From Vibrio cidicii (GTDB lineage: Bacteria > Pseudomonadota > Gammaproteobacteria > Enterobacterales > Vibrionaceae), in NCBI RefSeq assembly GCF_009763805.1, contig NZ_CP046804.1, positions 1,178,001 through 1,242,000 on the forward strand: a stretch of DNA of 64,000 nucleotides. Direction: 5' to 3'. Numbering within the stretch: the stretch's first letter is position 1; each line of letters begins with the position of its first letter. A program made the position numbers and the translations under genes. Of the stretch, positions 1-9,165 are shown in pieces. Under the pieces are notes generated by a model, which worked only from the letters and a program-made list of their open reading frames with translations, was not told the origin of the DNA and ran no database searches.

Positions 1-922
<922 letters not shown>

Positions 923-993
923 TTACGTGGGTGGGTCAATTTTACTTCGGCGATAACGTCGATAAGTGGGTCAATTTTGAACTGGCGTTGACA

Positions 994-1369
994 CCAGCGA
1001 GTGAAGTGCTCGCAGAACTGAGTGTAAGCGTAAGCTTTCTCTTGATATTGCTCATGATATTCCTGCCAGAGCAACATCTTCGTCATGCCTTTACGTCTGA
1101 GTTTCGACTGCGTATTGCGTGAAGTCTGGCATGACTTTATCGCGACTGGCTTTCTTACCGTGATACAGCGCTTGCGTGAGATCAGCATCGCTGCAACTTT
1201 CAGGCAGAGGCCAACCAAGTGGGCTTTGTTTAAAGCGAGTAAGGAGTTCCGATATGGTGGACGGGCCGAGTTTCAGGCAAGAAGCGATGCTGCGATTTGA
1301 GAGACCGCAGTCGTACTTAAGGCGTAATACCTCTTTGATTTTGTTCATTGGAGTTCTCTTTTTGGCCAT
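994..1369 (-). pseudogene. IstA of second IS21-type element, N-terminal fragment, frameshifted
   Basis: Encodes the first ~125 residues of the 510-aa IstA found intact at 40353-41885, including the N-terminal helix-turn-helix (start MAKKRTPMNK, then CGLSNRSIASCLKLGPSTIS). It is broken twice: by the IS21 insertion at 993/994 and by one extra T near 1098-1100 (gagtttcgac here, gagttcgac in the intact copy). No function expected. Confidence 0.9.
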
Positions 1370-1595
1370 GGTCGCTTCCTTACGTTCTTGTTTAAGAAGT
1401 AAAGAATAGCGAGCTATTGATTTAAAAGAGAAAAAGGTAGGATTTCGGGCATTCCGATCGGGGTTTTCGCTATTCCGATCACCGATTTCGGAGTGAGGCT
1501 AAAAGTGATCGGATAATCGCGGAATCAGTGATCGGTTTAAACCGAAATGGGTGATCGGATACGAAATGACTGATCGGAATGCTCCGATATATGCA
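994..1595 (-). mobile_element. Remnant of a second IS21-type element (right end only)
   Basis: Bases 994-1595 match 41512-42115, the right end of the complete element at 39522-42115, with a few differences. It includes the terminal repeat (TGCATATATCGGAGC read on the minus strand at 1595) and several GATCGG repeats near the end. The rest was lost or separated by the IS21 copy to its left. Confidence 0.9.
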
Positions 1596-1765
1596 GAATC
1601 CTGCTTGCTTTGGAAAAAGCTCAAATTTTTGGGTATATAAAACTGACAAGCCTGCCTATCTGCTGTAGTTGGCTGTTCCCAAGCTCCGCATAAATCCTTG
1701 TCATTCTCTTTTGTTCGAGTGAATTGCTTACATTTCCCACAACGTTCCATTGAAGCCAGTTCCAA
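1596..1765 (-). pseudogene. Cysteine-rich cassette protein, 3' end removed by IS
   Basis: The open frame begins MELASMERCGKCKQF and contains a CxxC pair followed by two more cysteines in about 45 residues, suggesting a small zinc-binding or disulfide protein. The frame runs into the IS remnant at 1595, so the last residues of any reading are IS sequence. The start may be the second Met (1750). The 3' end and the cassette's own attC are missing. Family not recognised. Confidence 0.6.
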
Positions 1766-1872
1766 GTTATTTCAATTTAAACTCGACAATAACGTTGTTA
1801 GAAACCTTGTAATTTGATTAAGCCCAAATTTAACGAAAATTGTTAATTACTGAGTAAATTACGACAAGGGCA

Positions 1873-1995
1873 TAACGCCCGCCTAAGGGGCTGACAACGC
1901 ATTACCACAAAACTCAAACACAACAACTGCAACCACTGCGGCTCAATGGGACTGGAAACGCCACGCGTTGACAGTCCCTCTTGAGGCGTTTGTTA
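1873..1995 (-). repeat. attC, VCR type
   Basis: Classical VCR form (gcctaaggggctgacaacgc near one end, cttgaggcgtttgtta at the other). Own attC of the cassette at 1996-3846. Confidence 0.95.
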
Positions 1996-2136
1996 TGCTT
2001 AAGCTTCAACACTTTACATTTGAACTAACTCAAGAATAACTCACTGAAATCATTGACCAAACTTCGAATTATCTCGAATTAGAACTGGCTCAACTTTTAC
2101 CTATGAGCTGACCAATGCAGGCTTTCACTTAGCAAC
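1996..2136. other. Non-coding cassette, divergent family B, part 1
   Basis: Begins TTATGCTTAAGCTTCAA like family B cassettes but diverges after about 20 bases. No credible gene. It ends at the 10-bp target duplication ACTTAGCAAC (2127-2136) of the ISAs1 element, and continues at 3473. Confidence 0.65.
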
Positions 2137-3462
2137 CACGAAAACCGCATGAACATCACCGTCACGTAAGGCTTTCAAGAACCTTACTTAGGTACTTTTC
2201 GTCCATTGCGCAGTTCATCCGTTTACGTTTGATACCACCTTTAAACGTGGTTTCGCTCTTTAATAGGTTCAAACATATCTGCCTGATCCTTGCAAAAGCT
2301 TCTGCTCGATCGTCCGCTCTAATACGCGAATTGTCCTCACAAAATGCGGTATCAAGTGACCAATGCATGACCTCTACACCCCAGTGAGAACGAGTCGCTT
2401 CAAGTAACGTTTGAGCTTCCAATTCTTTAGAGCATATGTAGTAACGAATACTCACATCTTGCTCTGTTGCTACTGCCGATTCTTGTCGAATTGAAGCCAC
2501 GATGCCCATTGATTTTAGCCCTGGCCATTCATGTTCAATATCACCCAAAACCGACAAATCGCGATTCACTAAAGCCACTCTCGTTTCTATTCTTCCGTGA
2601 CTTTTTTCTTGAGTACTATAAGAACTACCGTCGAAGTCTTGAAGCATGTCCATTCGAAAATAATCATCAAAGGCTTGCTCAAGCATTCCCTGATTACCTT
2701 TGACCGCCAATAAATAATCCGCTTCTTTATCAAGGATTTTCTGCACTATTTTCTTTTGGCAGCCCATTGCATCAATCGTAATCAAGCAGCCTTTGACATC
2801 TAGCAAGTCAAGTAGCTTGGGGATCGCGGTAATCTCGTTACTCTTAGAATCAACCTTCTGTTGCCCAATGCTCATTCCATTTGCTGTAGCAAAAGCGTTC
2901 ACCGTATGGATCGTTCCTTTGCCTTTCGAGCGGTCATAAGAGCCGCGTAATGTTTTACCGTCGATGGCAATAACTTCACCATCCGTCAGTGTATGGCAGT
3001 CCTTCATCCAGGCAATGAAACTTCTTTGCAAAGCTACAGGATTAATCATACCCATCACACGAGACAGCGTATCCGCAGAAGGAATTCCAGCTTCAAAGTG
3101 ACCATATCGTTTCAGGAAATCTAAGCGAGCATGACCAAAATCGATAATGCCATCCCAGCCATCATGACCCGACAAAACACCACAAATTGTCAGCAAAATA
3201 ATGTCTGATAATTTGTGTTCTACTTTGCTTTCTTGTCGATAGTCTTTAATGATTTGGAAATGCATAAATGGGGTGATTAACTCGCTCATATTTAGGCTCC
3301 TATATTGTCTAGGAGCTATTACAAAACAACAGAAATGATCTTCAAGGTGATCTTAAATTTCATCGGGTTACATCTAAAAACTGAGATTAATGAAGCATTG
3401 GCAACTCATTCTAAGCATCACCGCAGCCCTTATATATCAACGACCTTCATGCGGTTTCCCTG
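2137..3462 (-). mobile_element. ISAs1-family insertion sequence 1
   Basis: 1326 bp. Imperfect terminal inverted repeats (CACGAAAACCGCATGAA at the left; CAGGGAAACCGCATGAA read inward from the right) and an exact 10-bp target duplication ACTTAGCAAC at 2127-2136 and 3463-3472. One transposase gene on the minus strand. Confidence 0.93.
2162..3289 (-). CDS. ISAs1-family transposase
   Basis: 375-residue DDE transposase of the ISAs1 (H-repeat-associated) family. N-terminal domain starts MHFQIIKDYRQESKVEHKL; catalytic motifs are VIAIDGKTLRGS (first Asp, ~residue 108), CLITIDAMGCQ (second Asp, ~residue 173) and the Glu region DTAFCEDNSRIRADDRAE (~residue 313). Full length and intact, so probably active. 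Only moderately similar to the paralogue at 9176-10315, so the two are different ISAs1 elements rather than recent copies. Confidence 0.96.
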   Translation of the reverse strand: MSELITPFMHFQIIKDYRQESKVEHKLSDIILLTICGVLSGHDGWDGIIDFGHARLDFLKRYGHFEAGIPSADTLSRVMGMINPVALQRSFIAWMKDCHTLTDGEVIAIDGKTLRGSYDRSKGKGTIHTVNAFATANGMSIGQQKVDSKSNEITAIPKLLDLLDVKGCLITIDAMGCQKKIVQKILDKEADYLLAVKGNQGMLEQAFDDYFRMDMLQDFDGSSYSTQEKSHGRIETRVALVNRDLSVLGDIEHEWPGLKSMGIVASIRQESAVATEQDVSIRYYICSKELEAQTLLEATRSHWGVEVMHWSLDTAFCEDNSRIRADDRAEAFARIRQICLNLLKSETTFKGGIKRKRMNCAMDEKYLSKVLESLT

Positions 3463-3472
3463 ACTTAGCAAC

Positions 3473-3846
3473 TAGGTCAATGTGGAGACCCTCTCCGACA
3501 AACCAACTCACCACGCATGGGCACGACAACTCAATGAGGCAATGACACTGAAATTTACAGCGACAAACAGATTGCCGTTTCATTAAGCAGCGCAAAACAA
3601 TACTTAATTGCCGACAGACTTTAAGCCTGTAAGTAAAGGCACCAAACTGTTCAAAGCGACTTGAGCCCACAATGCTAACCTCACGCAGACTCAACAACAC
3701 AATGAGGCAATCACTGCGATTTTTCAGCACCAGATACATTGCCACTTCATTAGGCAGCGAAAAACAATATTGAATTGCCGACAAAACATGAACGAAATGC
3801 CAAAGGAATCGACAACCACAAACTACTGATTTTTATGGATTAAGCA
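3473..3846. other. Non-coding cassette, divergent family B, part 2
   Basis: Continues the cassette interrupted by ISAs1. It contains two imperfect copies of a ~85-bp unit (from about 3533 and 3693: aatgaggcaat..., ...attgccgacaaa), each carrying the TGAGGCAA motif shared by families A and B. The cassette ends match (GTTATGCTTAA at both ends), showing that it was one cassette. An open frame across it has no family features and is not called. Confidence 0.6.
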
Positions 3847-3966
3847 TAACGCCGCGTTAAGGGGTGAGTGCCGCATAAACCAAGTTTCCGCACACCACTT
3901 TCACCACAAAAATCACCGCAAACCAAAAATGCCACGCGGCATGAATCCCGCTTAAACGCCTTGTTA
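3847..3966 (-). repeat. attC, gcgttaaggggtgagtgccgc type
   Basis: Own attC of the acetyltransferase cassette to its right. Confidence 0.94.
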
Positions 3967-3976
3967 TGTAACAATT

Positions 3977-4483
3977 TTACACGTATTGATAGACATGGTC
4001 TGCGTACAAATGACCACCGATTTCATAAGCTTGAGGCACTATCCTATCGAGCACAAAACCCACTTTTGTAAGTACCTTTTCGGAACCAATGTTACCCTCA
4101 GTGACAACTGCACTGTATTTATCGATGCCAAACTCTGACATTGAATAATTTATGAGAGCTTGTAGTGACTCTGTACCATACCCGAGTCCATGATATTCGG
4201 GCAAAAACATAAACCCAACTTCAGCAACAGAATCGTTAACACAAAAACCTGTTATACCTACTGCTTTGTCCGTTTTGGACTCGGCAACAACTAAACATAG
4301 CCAATGCTTCGACTTTACAAACCAAGGTGCTAATCGAGATTTAAATTTACTCTCAATTTCTGACTTTGGCAGTTCATCAAAACAAAGTGAAATAACACTA
4401 GGATTCGTATGGAGTTGCAGAAATAAAGGCCAGTCATTTTCCGATAATGGCTTCATCCGCAGCCTTTCAGATACTACTTCCAT
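3977..4483 (-). CDS. GNAT acetyltransferase, RimJ/RimL-like
   Basis: 168-residue GNAT-fold N-acetyltransferase of the RimJ/RimL-like group (begins SERLRMKPLSENDWPLF). The acetyl-CoA pyrophosphate loop is seen as PEYHGLGYGTES near residue 98, followed by the typical SEKVLTKVGF stretch (~residue 133). Substrate unknown; such enzymes modify protein N-termini, antibiotics or small amines. A strong ribosome binding site AAGGAGG lies about 11 bases before the ATG. It fills a single cassette read in the array direction. Confidence 0.9.
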   Translation of the reverse strand: MEVVSERLRMKPLSENDWPLFLQLHTNPSVISLCFDELPKSEIESKFKSRLAPWFVKSKHWLCLVVAESKTDKAVGITGFCVNDSVAEVGFMFLPEYHGLGYGTESLQALINYSMSEFGIDKYSAVVTEGNIGSEKVLTKVGFVLDRIVPQAYEIGGHLYADHVYQYV

Positions 4484-4506
4484 TTAGCTGAACCCTCCTT
4501 GTTACA

Positions 4507-4627
4507 TAACGCTGCGTTAAGGGGTGAGTGCCGCATAAACTAAGCTTCTGCAGACCACTTTCACCACCAAAACCAACCGCATACCAAAAATGCCACGCGG
4601 CATGAATCCCTCTTGAACGCCTTGTTA
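4507..4627 (-). repeat. attC, gcgttaaggggtgagtgccgc type
   Basis: Variant with gctgcg at the low end. Own attC of the DUF2971 cassette. Confidence 0.93.
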
Positions 4628-5257
4628 TATTTTTTCTAGCTTAAAGTTGTTTTGAGACTTCTTCATGTCATAAAAAGTAACATTTTTTGATTCCATGATT
4701 TTTCTAATATTACTCTTATTTTTTTTGTTCATTTTGCAGCCAAAGTAAATTTCTTTTATTGAACCATCAGGAAGAGAAAAACATATTCCCTTAGCTTGTG
4801 GGTCGTCTAAATGCAACATTAGACGAACTTCTTCCTCATATTTCCAATCTATGTACTTTTGGGTTAGTAACCTTTGCCACTCCTTATTTACAGCTCCTTC
4901 TCTATGCGAGTATAAAAAAGACTCATGATCAATCTCTAGGAAACTTTCACTATAATTTACATCAGATAAAATATGGCTATCTTCTAATTCTGGGTAATCA
5001 ATCGCAATACAAAATCCCTTATGGGAGTCTGCATAATGAGACCACATAAGAATACTATCCATGTTCTTTGAGAAGCAGCAGACTGCTTTTGACTGGGTGT
5101 AATTCTTAAAGAGTTCTGTAATATTATTATTACTAAATTCTATTGTTAATAGAGAATCAAAAGGGTCATTAAATTCAGTCGGCTTGGAAGCCCATAGTTC
5201 ATAATTTAATAAGCTCGATAGAGAATTTTCATTATAAGCGAAGTACTTGTATAACAT
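4625..5257 (-). CDS. DUF2971-type protein
   Basis: 210 residues matching the DUF2971 pattern: LYKY near the start, LWASKPTEFNDPFDS (~residues 21-35), a cysteine-containing AVCCFSKNMDSILMWSHYADSHKGFCIAIDY stretch in two parts (~58-88), and IDWKYEEEVRLML (~135-147). The biochemical role of DUF2971 is not established; members are frequent in accessory regions. The TAA stop is supplied by the attC end (TATAAC), as is common for cassette genes. Low GC relative to its attC sites suggests foreign origin. Confidence 0.75.
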   Translation of the reverse strand: MLYKYFAYNENSLSSLLNYELWASKPTEFNDPFDSLLTIEFSNNNITELFKNYTQSKAVCCFSKNMDSILMWSHYADSHKGFCIAIDYPELEDSHILSDVNYSESFLEIDHESFLYSHREGAVNKEWQRLLTQKYIDWKYEEEVRLMLHLDDPQAKGICFSLPDGSIKEIYFGCKMNKKNKSNIRKIMESKNVTFYDMKKSQNNFKLEKI

Positions 5258-5277
5258 TTTTCACCTTTTCAAAAATA

Positions 5278-5397
5278 TAACGCCCTGCTAAGGGGTGAGC
5301 AATGCACTGCCAAAGCTACCGCACACCGACTTAATCACAAAACTCACCGCATGCTGAAAATGCCACGCATTGCGAATCCCACTTAAGCAGTTTGTTA
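5278..5397 (-). repeat. attC, ctgctaaggggtgagcaatgca type
   Basis: Own attC of the family A cassette 5398-5744. Confidence 0.94.
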
Positions 5398-5744
5398 GCT
5401 TAAATTTCAGCACCTTAGATTTACTAAACCCAAGATTAACCTGATTTGGAAAACCGACAAACTACCTGAGCTTTAAAACCCGCATTGACTCAAACTTTGT
5501 GACCGTTCATTTGCTTTGAAACCAGTAAATTTTGAGAATTCATTTTCGGAGAACTCAAAGCGAACACAAAACTGCCAAAGCGACTTTGCGCCAAACTGGC
5601 TAACCTCGCGCAACCCCAAAACTCCATTGAGGCAACCGCTCAAAACTTGCGCTGGCAAACAATGCTGATTTGCCGAGAAACCTGAGCGAATAGCCAAAGG
5701 AAGAAAGAAAAAACCACAACCAGTTGATTTTTATCGTTTTAAGC
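5398..5744. other. Non-coding cassette, family A
   Basis: 347 bp between attC sites, beginning TTAAATTTCAGCACCTTAG. It holds the conserved family A core (aacctcgcgca..ccaaaactc..ttgaggcaa). A 74-codon open frame is present on the minus strand, but its start and frame are not kept in other copies. Confidence 0.85.
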
Positions 5745-5864
5745 TAACGCCCTGCTAAGGGGTGAGCAATGCACTACAAAAGCTACCGCACACCAACTTA
5801 ATCACAAAACTCACCGCATGCTAAAAATGCCACGCATTGCGAATCCCTCTTAAGCAGTTTGTTA
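5745..5864 (-). repeat. attC, ctgctaaggggtgagcaatgca type
   Basis: Own attC of the acetyltransferase cassette 5929-6327. Confidence 0.94.
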
Positions 5865-5928
5865 TGTTTTGGCCAACCTTAAACGCTTAATCAGCTGTTT
5901 CATCGGCATTTCCAAAGTCAAAACGCCT

Positions 5929-6327
5929 TTAGAAACGACTGAGCTCGCGAAAGCCAACTGAAAAATATTGCTCCTTGGCAGCATTATTTTCAAAAACACA
6001 ACAACGCACTTTTTGAACCATAGGCAATGCGCTTGTTTTTAATAGACTCGATTTTAACAAACGATAACCTGCTAATCTGTTTTGATACCCTTGAGCCACT
6101 TGCAATGAGTCAATAAAGTGAACATCTTCATTTTGATGGTACGCGATGAATCCAGAGATATGATCTCGCTTTACTTCAACAATAACAGACTTACTTTTAT
6201 AGTGACGTATGATCGATTCTCGATCCCACTTCAACCCAAGTTCAATCTGCATATTGAGCATATTATCTTCAATAAGTTCGTATATTTTATTCCAATCCGA
6301 ATCAATCACATCACGTAAGCTCATCAT
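5929..6327 (-). CDS. GNAT-like acetyltransferase
   Basis: 132 residues from MMSLRDVIDSDWNKIYELI; a longer frame upstream runs into attC and is not used because a GGGAA ribosome binding site precedes this ATG. The fold pattern is GNAT (beta strand VEVKRDHISGFIAY, then DSLQVAQGYQNRLAGYRLLK near residue 84, and ENNAAKEQYFSVGFRELSRF at the C-terminus). The acetyl-CoA loop QNRLAG is a weak match to QxxGxG, so activity is less certain. Substrate unknown. Confidence 0.72.
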   Translation of the reverse strand: MMSLRDVIDSDWNKIYELIEDNMLNMQIELGLKWDRESIIRHYKSKSVIVEVKRDHISGFIAYHQNEDVHFIDSLQVAQGYQNRLAGYRLLKSSLLKTSALPMVQKVRCCVFENNAAKEQYFSVGFRELSRF

Positions 6328-6342
6328 TTCCCTGTAAAAACA

Positions 6343-6463
6343 TAACGCTGCGTTAAGGGGTGAATGCCGCATAAACCAACTTTCCGCAGAACACTTTCAC
6401 CACTAAAACCAACCGCATACCAAAAATGCCACGCGGCATGAATCCCGCTTAAACGCCTTGTTA
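6343..6463 (-). repeat. attC, gcgttaaggggtgagtgccgc type
   Basis: gctgcg variant. Own attC of the family B cassette 6464-6805. Confidence 0.93.
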
Positions 6464-6805
6464 TGTTTAAGGCTCAAAGGGTTGAGTTTTACGATACCAA
6501 GAGCTTAACTCGACTTAACTTTGAAAACCAAAACCAGACGCTAAAAAGCTGAATTAACTCATAAATTTGATTCTAATGATTTCGAGTTTTAGCGTGAGAA
6601 ACCGAAAACTAGAGCTCAAACTTTGAAACTAAGACGCTTTATTCGACTCACAAACGCACTGAGCTTTAATGAGGCAACTCTCAGAATTTTTAGCGCCCAC
6701 GAATTGGAGTCCAGAAAACAGCGACCACCGAAAGCCAGCTTGCCGACAAGGCCAAAATTAGAAAGCAAAAAAATCTGCAACCAACTGATTTTACGTGACT
6801 AAACA
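6464..6805. other. Non-coding cassette, family B (divergent)
   Basis: Starts TTTAAGGCTCAAAGGG and ends in the family B tail (agccagcttgccgac...aactgattttacgtga). No gene seen. Confidence 0.75.
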
Positions 6806-6925
6806 TAACGCCCTGCTAAGGGGTGAGCAATGCACTGCAAAAGCTACCGCACACCGACTTAATCACAAAACTCACCGCATGCTAAAAATGCCACGCATTG
6901 CGAATCCCACTTAAGCAGTTTGTTA
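6806..6925 (-). repeat. attC, ctgctaaggggtgagcaatgca type
   Basis: Own attC of the family A cassette 6926-7273. Confidence 0.94.
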
Positions 6926-7273
6926 GCTTAAATTTCAGCACCTGAGATTTACTAAGCCTGAGATTAAACCGATTTGGAACACCAACAAACCACTTGAGTT
7001 TTGAAACCCGAATTAGCTCAAACTTTGTGGCCGTTCATTTGCTTTGAAAACCAATAATTTTTGACAACACATGTTCGCCAAACTCAAAGCGAAAGCAAAA
7101 CTTCCAAAGCGACTTTGCGCCAAACTGACTGACCTCATGCAATCTCAAAGCTCAATTGAGGCAACAGCTCGAAACTCACGTTGACAAACAATGCTGATTT
7201 GCCGAAAAACCTGAACAAATTGCCCAAGGAAGAAAGAAAAGACCACAAACAACTGATTTTCATTGTTTTAAGC
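6926..7273. other. Non-coding cassette, family A
   Basis: Family A copy with the acctgagatttactaagcc opening shared with 51994-52341 and 54489-54836. No gene. Confidence 0.85.
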
Positions 7274-7393
7274 TAACGCCCTGCTAAGGGGTGAGCAATG
7301 CACTACGAAAGCTACCGCAAACCACCTTAATCACAAAACTCACCGCATGCTGAAAATGCCACGCATTGCGAATCCCTCTTAAGCAGTTTGTTA
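7274..7393 (-). repeat. attC, ctgctaaggggtgagcaatgca type
   Basis: Own attC of the family A cassette 7394-7741. Confidence 0.94.
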
Positions 7394-7741
7394 GCTTAAA
7401 TTTCAGCACCTTAGATTTACCAAAACTGAGATTAACCCGATTTGGGAAACCGACAAACCACTTGAGCTTTAAAACCCGAATTGACTCAAACTTTGTGGCC
7501 GTTCATTTGCTTTAAAAACCAGTAAATTCTGAAAACTCGTTTTCGCAAAACTCAAAGCGAAAGCGACACTTCCAAAACGACTTTTCGGCAAAATGGCTCA
7601 CCTCGCGCAATCCCAAAACTCAATTGAGGCAGCAACTCAAAACTCACGTTGACAAACAATGCTGATTTGCCGAAAAACCTGAACAAATTGCCAAAGGAAG
7701 AAAGAAAAGACCACAAACAACTGATTTTTATTGTTTTAAGC
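7394..7741. other. Non-coding cassette, family A
   Basis: Third family A cassette in this stretch, adjacent to another one. No gene. Confidence 0.85.
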
Positions 7742-7863
7742 TAACGCCCGCCTAAGGGGCTGGCAACGCATAACACAAAACTCAAACACAACAACCGTAA
7801 CCACCGCGGCTCAATGGGACTGGAAACGCCACGCGTTGACAGTCACTCTTGAGGCGTTTGTTA
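7742..7863 (-). repeat. attC, VCR type
   Basis: Own attC of the HD-domain cassette. Confidence 0.95.
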
Positions 7864-8499
7864 GCTGTATGGCTCGATTTCCATTCCCAACTGAATTAAG
7901 TAAGCTTTCATAAATTTCATTCTCTTTTCAGCCTCTACCTTTGCTGACGCTGTATGCATTATTTCAGGCAATTTAAATAGCTTCGTGTAGAAATGATCTA
8001 CCGTATTCACTCGATCATTCGGCTCACGTGTACCGCAAAAGGGGTCAGTTGCATCATATAAACCCACGCCTAAATTTGTGCTCACCTGAATGCAACGAGC
8101 AATCCCAATTGCACCTAGAGCATCGAGTCTATCAGCGTCCTGTACGATCTTTGCTTCAAGCGTATCAGGTTGAACATTAGCGCTAAAACTATGAGCAATA
8201 ATTGCGTGCTTTATAGCGTCGTGATATTCCTTCGGATAACCAATCTCATTAAGAAACTCCAGTGCCTTATCTGCTGCAATACGAGAGCTTTCAGCTTTGT
8301 TAGGATGACTCTTGGGAAATGAAAAACAATCGTGGAGATATGCTGCAGGTAAAACAACCTCAAGCATCGCACCTTCAATTTTGCTCAGCAGTTTGGCCGT
8401 TTTGACAACACGAAATACATGGTTTAAGTCATGCGCCAAATCTTGCTCCATTTCAGACTCGACGAAAGTGACAAATTGAGTCTCATAGTTTTCTACCAC
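7861..8499 (-). CDS. HD-domain phosphohydrolase
   Basis: 212 residues from a GTG start (8499) with AAGGAAG about 4 bases before it; upstream readings enter attC. HD-superfamily metal-dependent phosphohydrolase: AHDLNHVFRVVKTA (first His, ~residue 26), AAYLHDCFSFP (HD pair, ~residue 57), IIAHSFSA (~residue 101) and VQDADRLDALGAIGIAR (the conserved Asp, ~residue 117). The pattern is closest to YedJ-like HD proteins; the substrate is probably a nucleotide or other phosphoester. The stop lies in the attC end. Confidence 0.88.
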   Translation of the reverse strand: MVENYETQFVTFVESEMEQDLAHDLNHVFRVVKTAKLLSKIEGAMLEVVLPAAYLHDCFSFPKSHPNKAESSRIAADKALEFLNEIGYPKEYHDAIKHAIIAHSFSANVQPDTLEAKIVQDADRLDALGAIGIARCIQVSTNLGVGLYDATDPFCGTREPNDRVNTVDHFYTKLFKLPEIMHTASAKVEAEKRMKFMKAYLIQLGMEIEPYS

Positions 8500-8526
8500 A
8501 TTACTTCCTTGTTCATCGTATACAGC

Positions 8527-8649
8527 TAACGCCTGCCTAAGGGGCTGGCAACGCATTACCACTAAACTCAAACACAACAACTGCAACCACCGCGGCTCAT
8601 TGGGACTGGAAACGCCACGCGTTGACAGTCCCTCTTGAGGCGTTTGTTA
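8527..8649 (-). repeat. attC, VCR type
   Basis: Own attC of the secreted-protein cassette. Confidence 0.95.
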
Positions 8650-8663
8650 TACAAAACTATTTT

Positions 8664-9005
8664 TTAAAGTACAGAGTCTTTAATACAGTATGTTACGCTC
8701 ATGTCGGCAATTGCATAACAAGTCAGATTGCTCTTGTCGGTCGGAGGTGAACTGGTGACACCTTTACTACCATTTACATTAATTACCTGTGTCTGGCTAT
8801 CGTCGCGCATAAAAATCCTACCACCATTTTCCAATGTTACATTTACTAGGTATTCGCTCATATTTGCGCATATTGCAATTTCACACGACTCAAAACTTTC
8901 TTTATCACTATCAATCACTAGGCATTGCGAGCTTACTTCATCGCAACCTGCCCAAGATTTTGAACTCATAATGATCAAAATTAAGAGGCTATAAATATAT
9001 TTCAC
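8664..9005 (-). CDS. Small exported cysteine-rich protein
   Basis: 113 residues. Residues 1-19 (MKYIYSLLILIIMSSKSWA) form a clear signal peptide with a likely signal peptidase I cut after SWA. The Cys two residues later does not fit a lipobox well (WAGC), so a lipoprotein is less likely. The mature part has six further cysteines, suggesting periplasmic disulfides. Family not recognised. Confidence 0.75.
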   Translation of the reverse strand: MKYIYSLLILIIMSSKSWAGCDEVSSQCLVIDSDKESFESCEIAICANMSEYLVNVTLENGGRIFMRDDSQTQVINVNGSKGVTSSPPTDKSNLTCYAIADMSVTYCIKDSVL

Positions 9006-9028
9006 AGAGAGTACCTCACTGTTTTGTA

Positions 9029-9151
9029 TAACGCCCGCCTAAGGGGCTGGCAACGCATTACCACTAAACTCAAACACAACAACCGTCACCACCGTGGCTC
9101 AATGGGACTGGAAACGCCGCGCGTTGACAGTCCCTCTTGAGGCGTTTGTTA
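9029..9151 (-). repeat. attC, VCR type
   Basis: Own attC of the RRM-protein cassette (which also holds ISAs1 copy 2). Confidence 0.95.
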
Positions 9152-9165
9152 TGCAGTTGGTTGCC

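Noticed and set aside
3533..3783. Tandem units in the cassette as a second attC pair
   Set aside because: They lack RYYYAAC/GTTRRRY boxes and do not flank a gene.
3437..3784. 115-aa open frame on the minus strand
   Set aside because: It crosses the IS target duplication and the non-coding cassette body; no domain character.
5473..5697. Short protein (MAIRSGFSANQHCLP...) in family A cassettes
   Set aside because: The ATG is TTGGCAATTCG or similar in other copies and frames differ; it reflects the repeated non-coding body.
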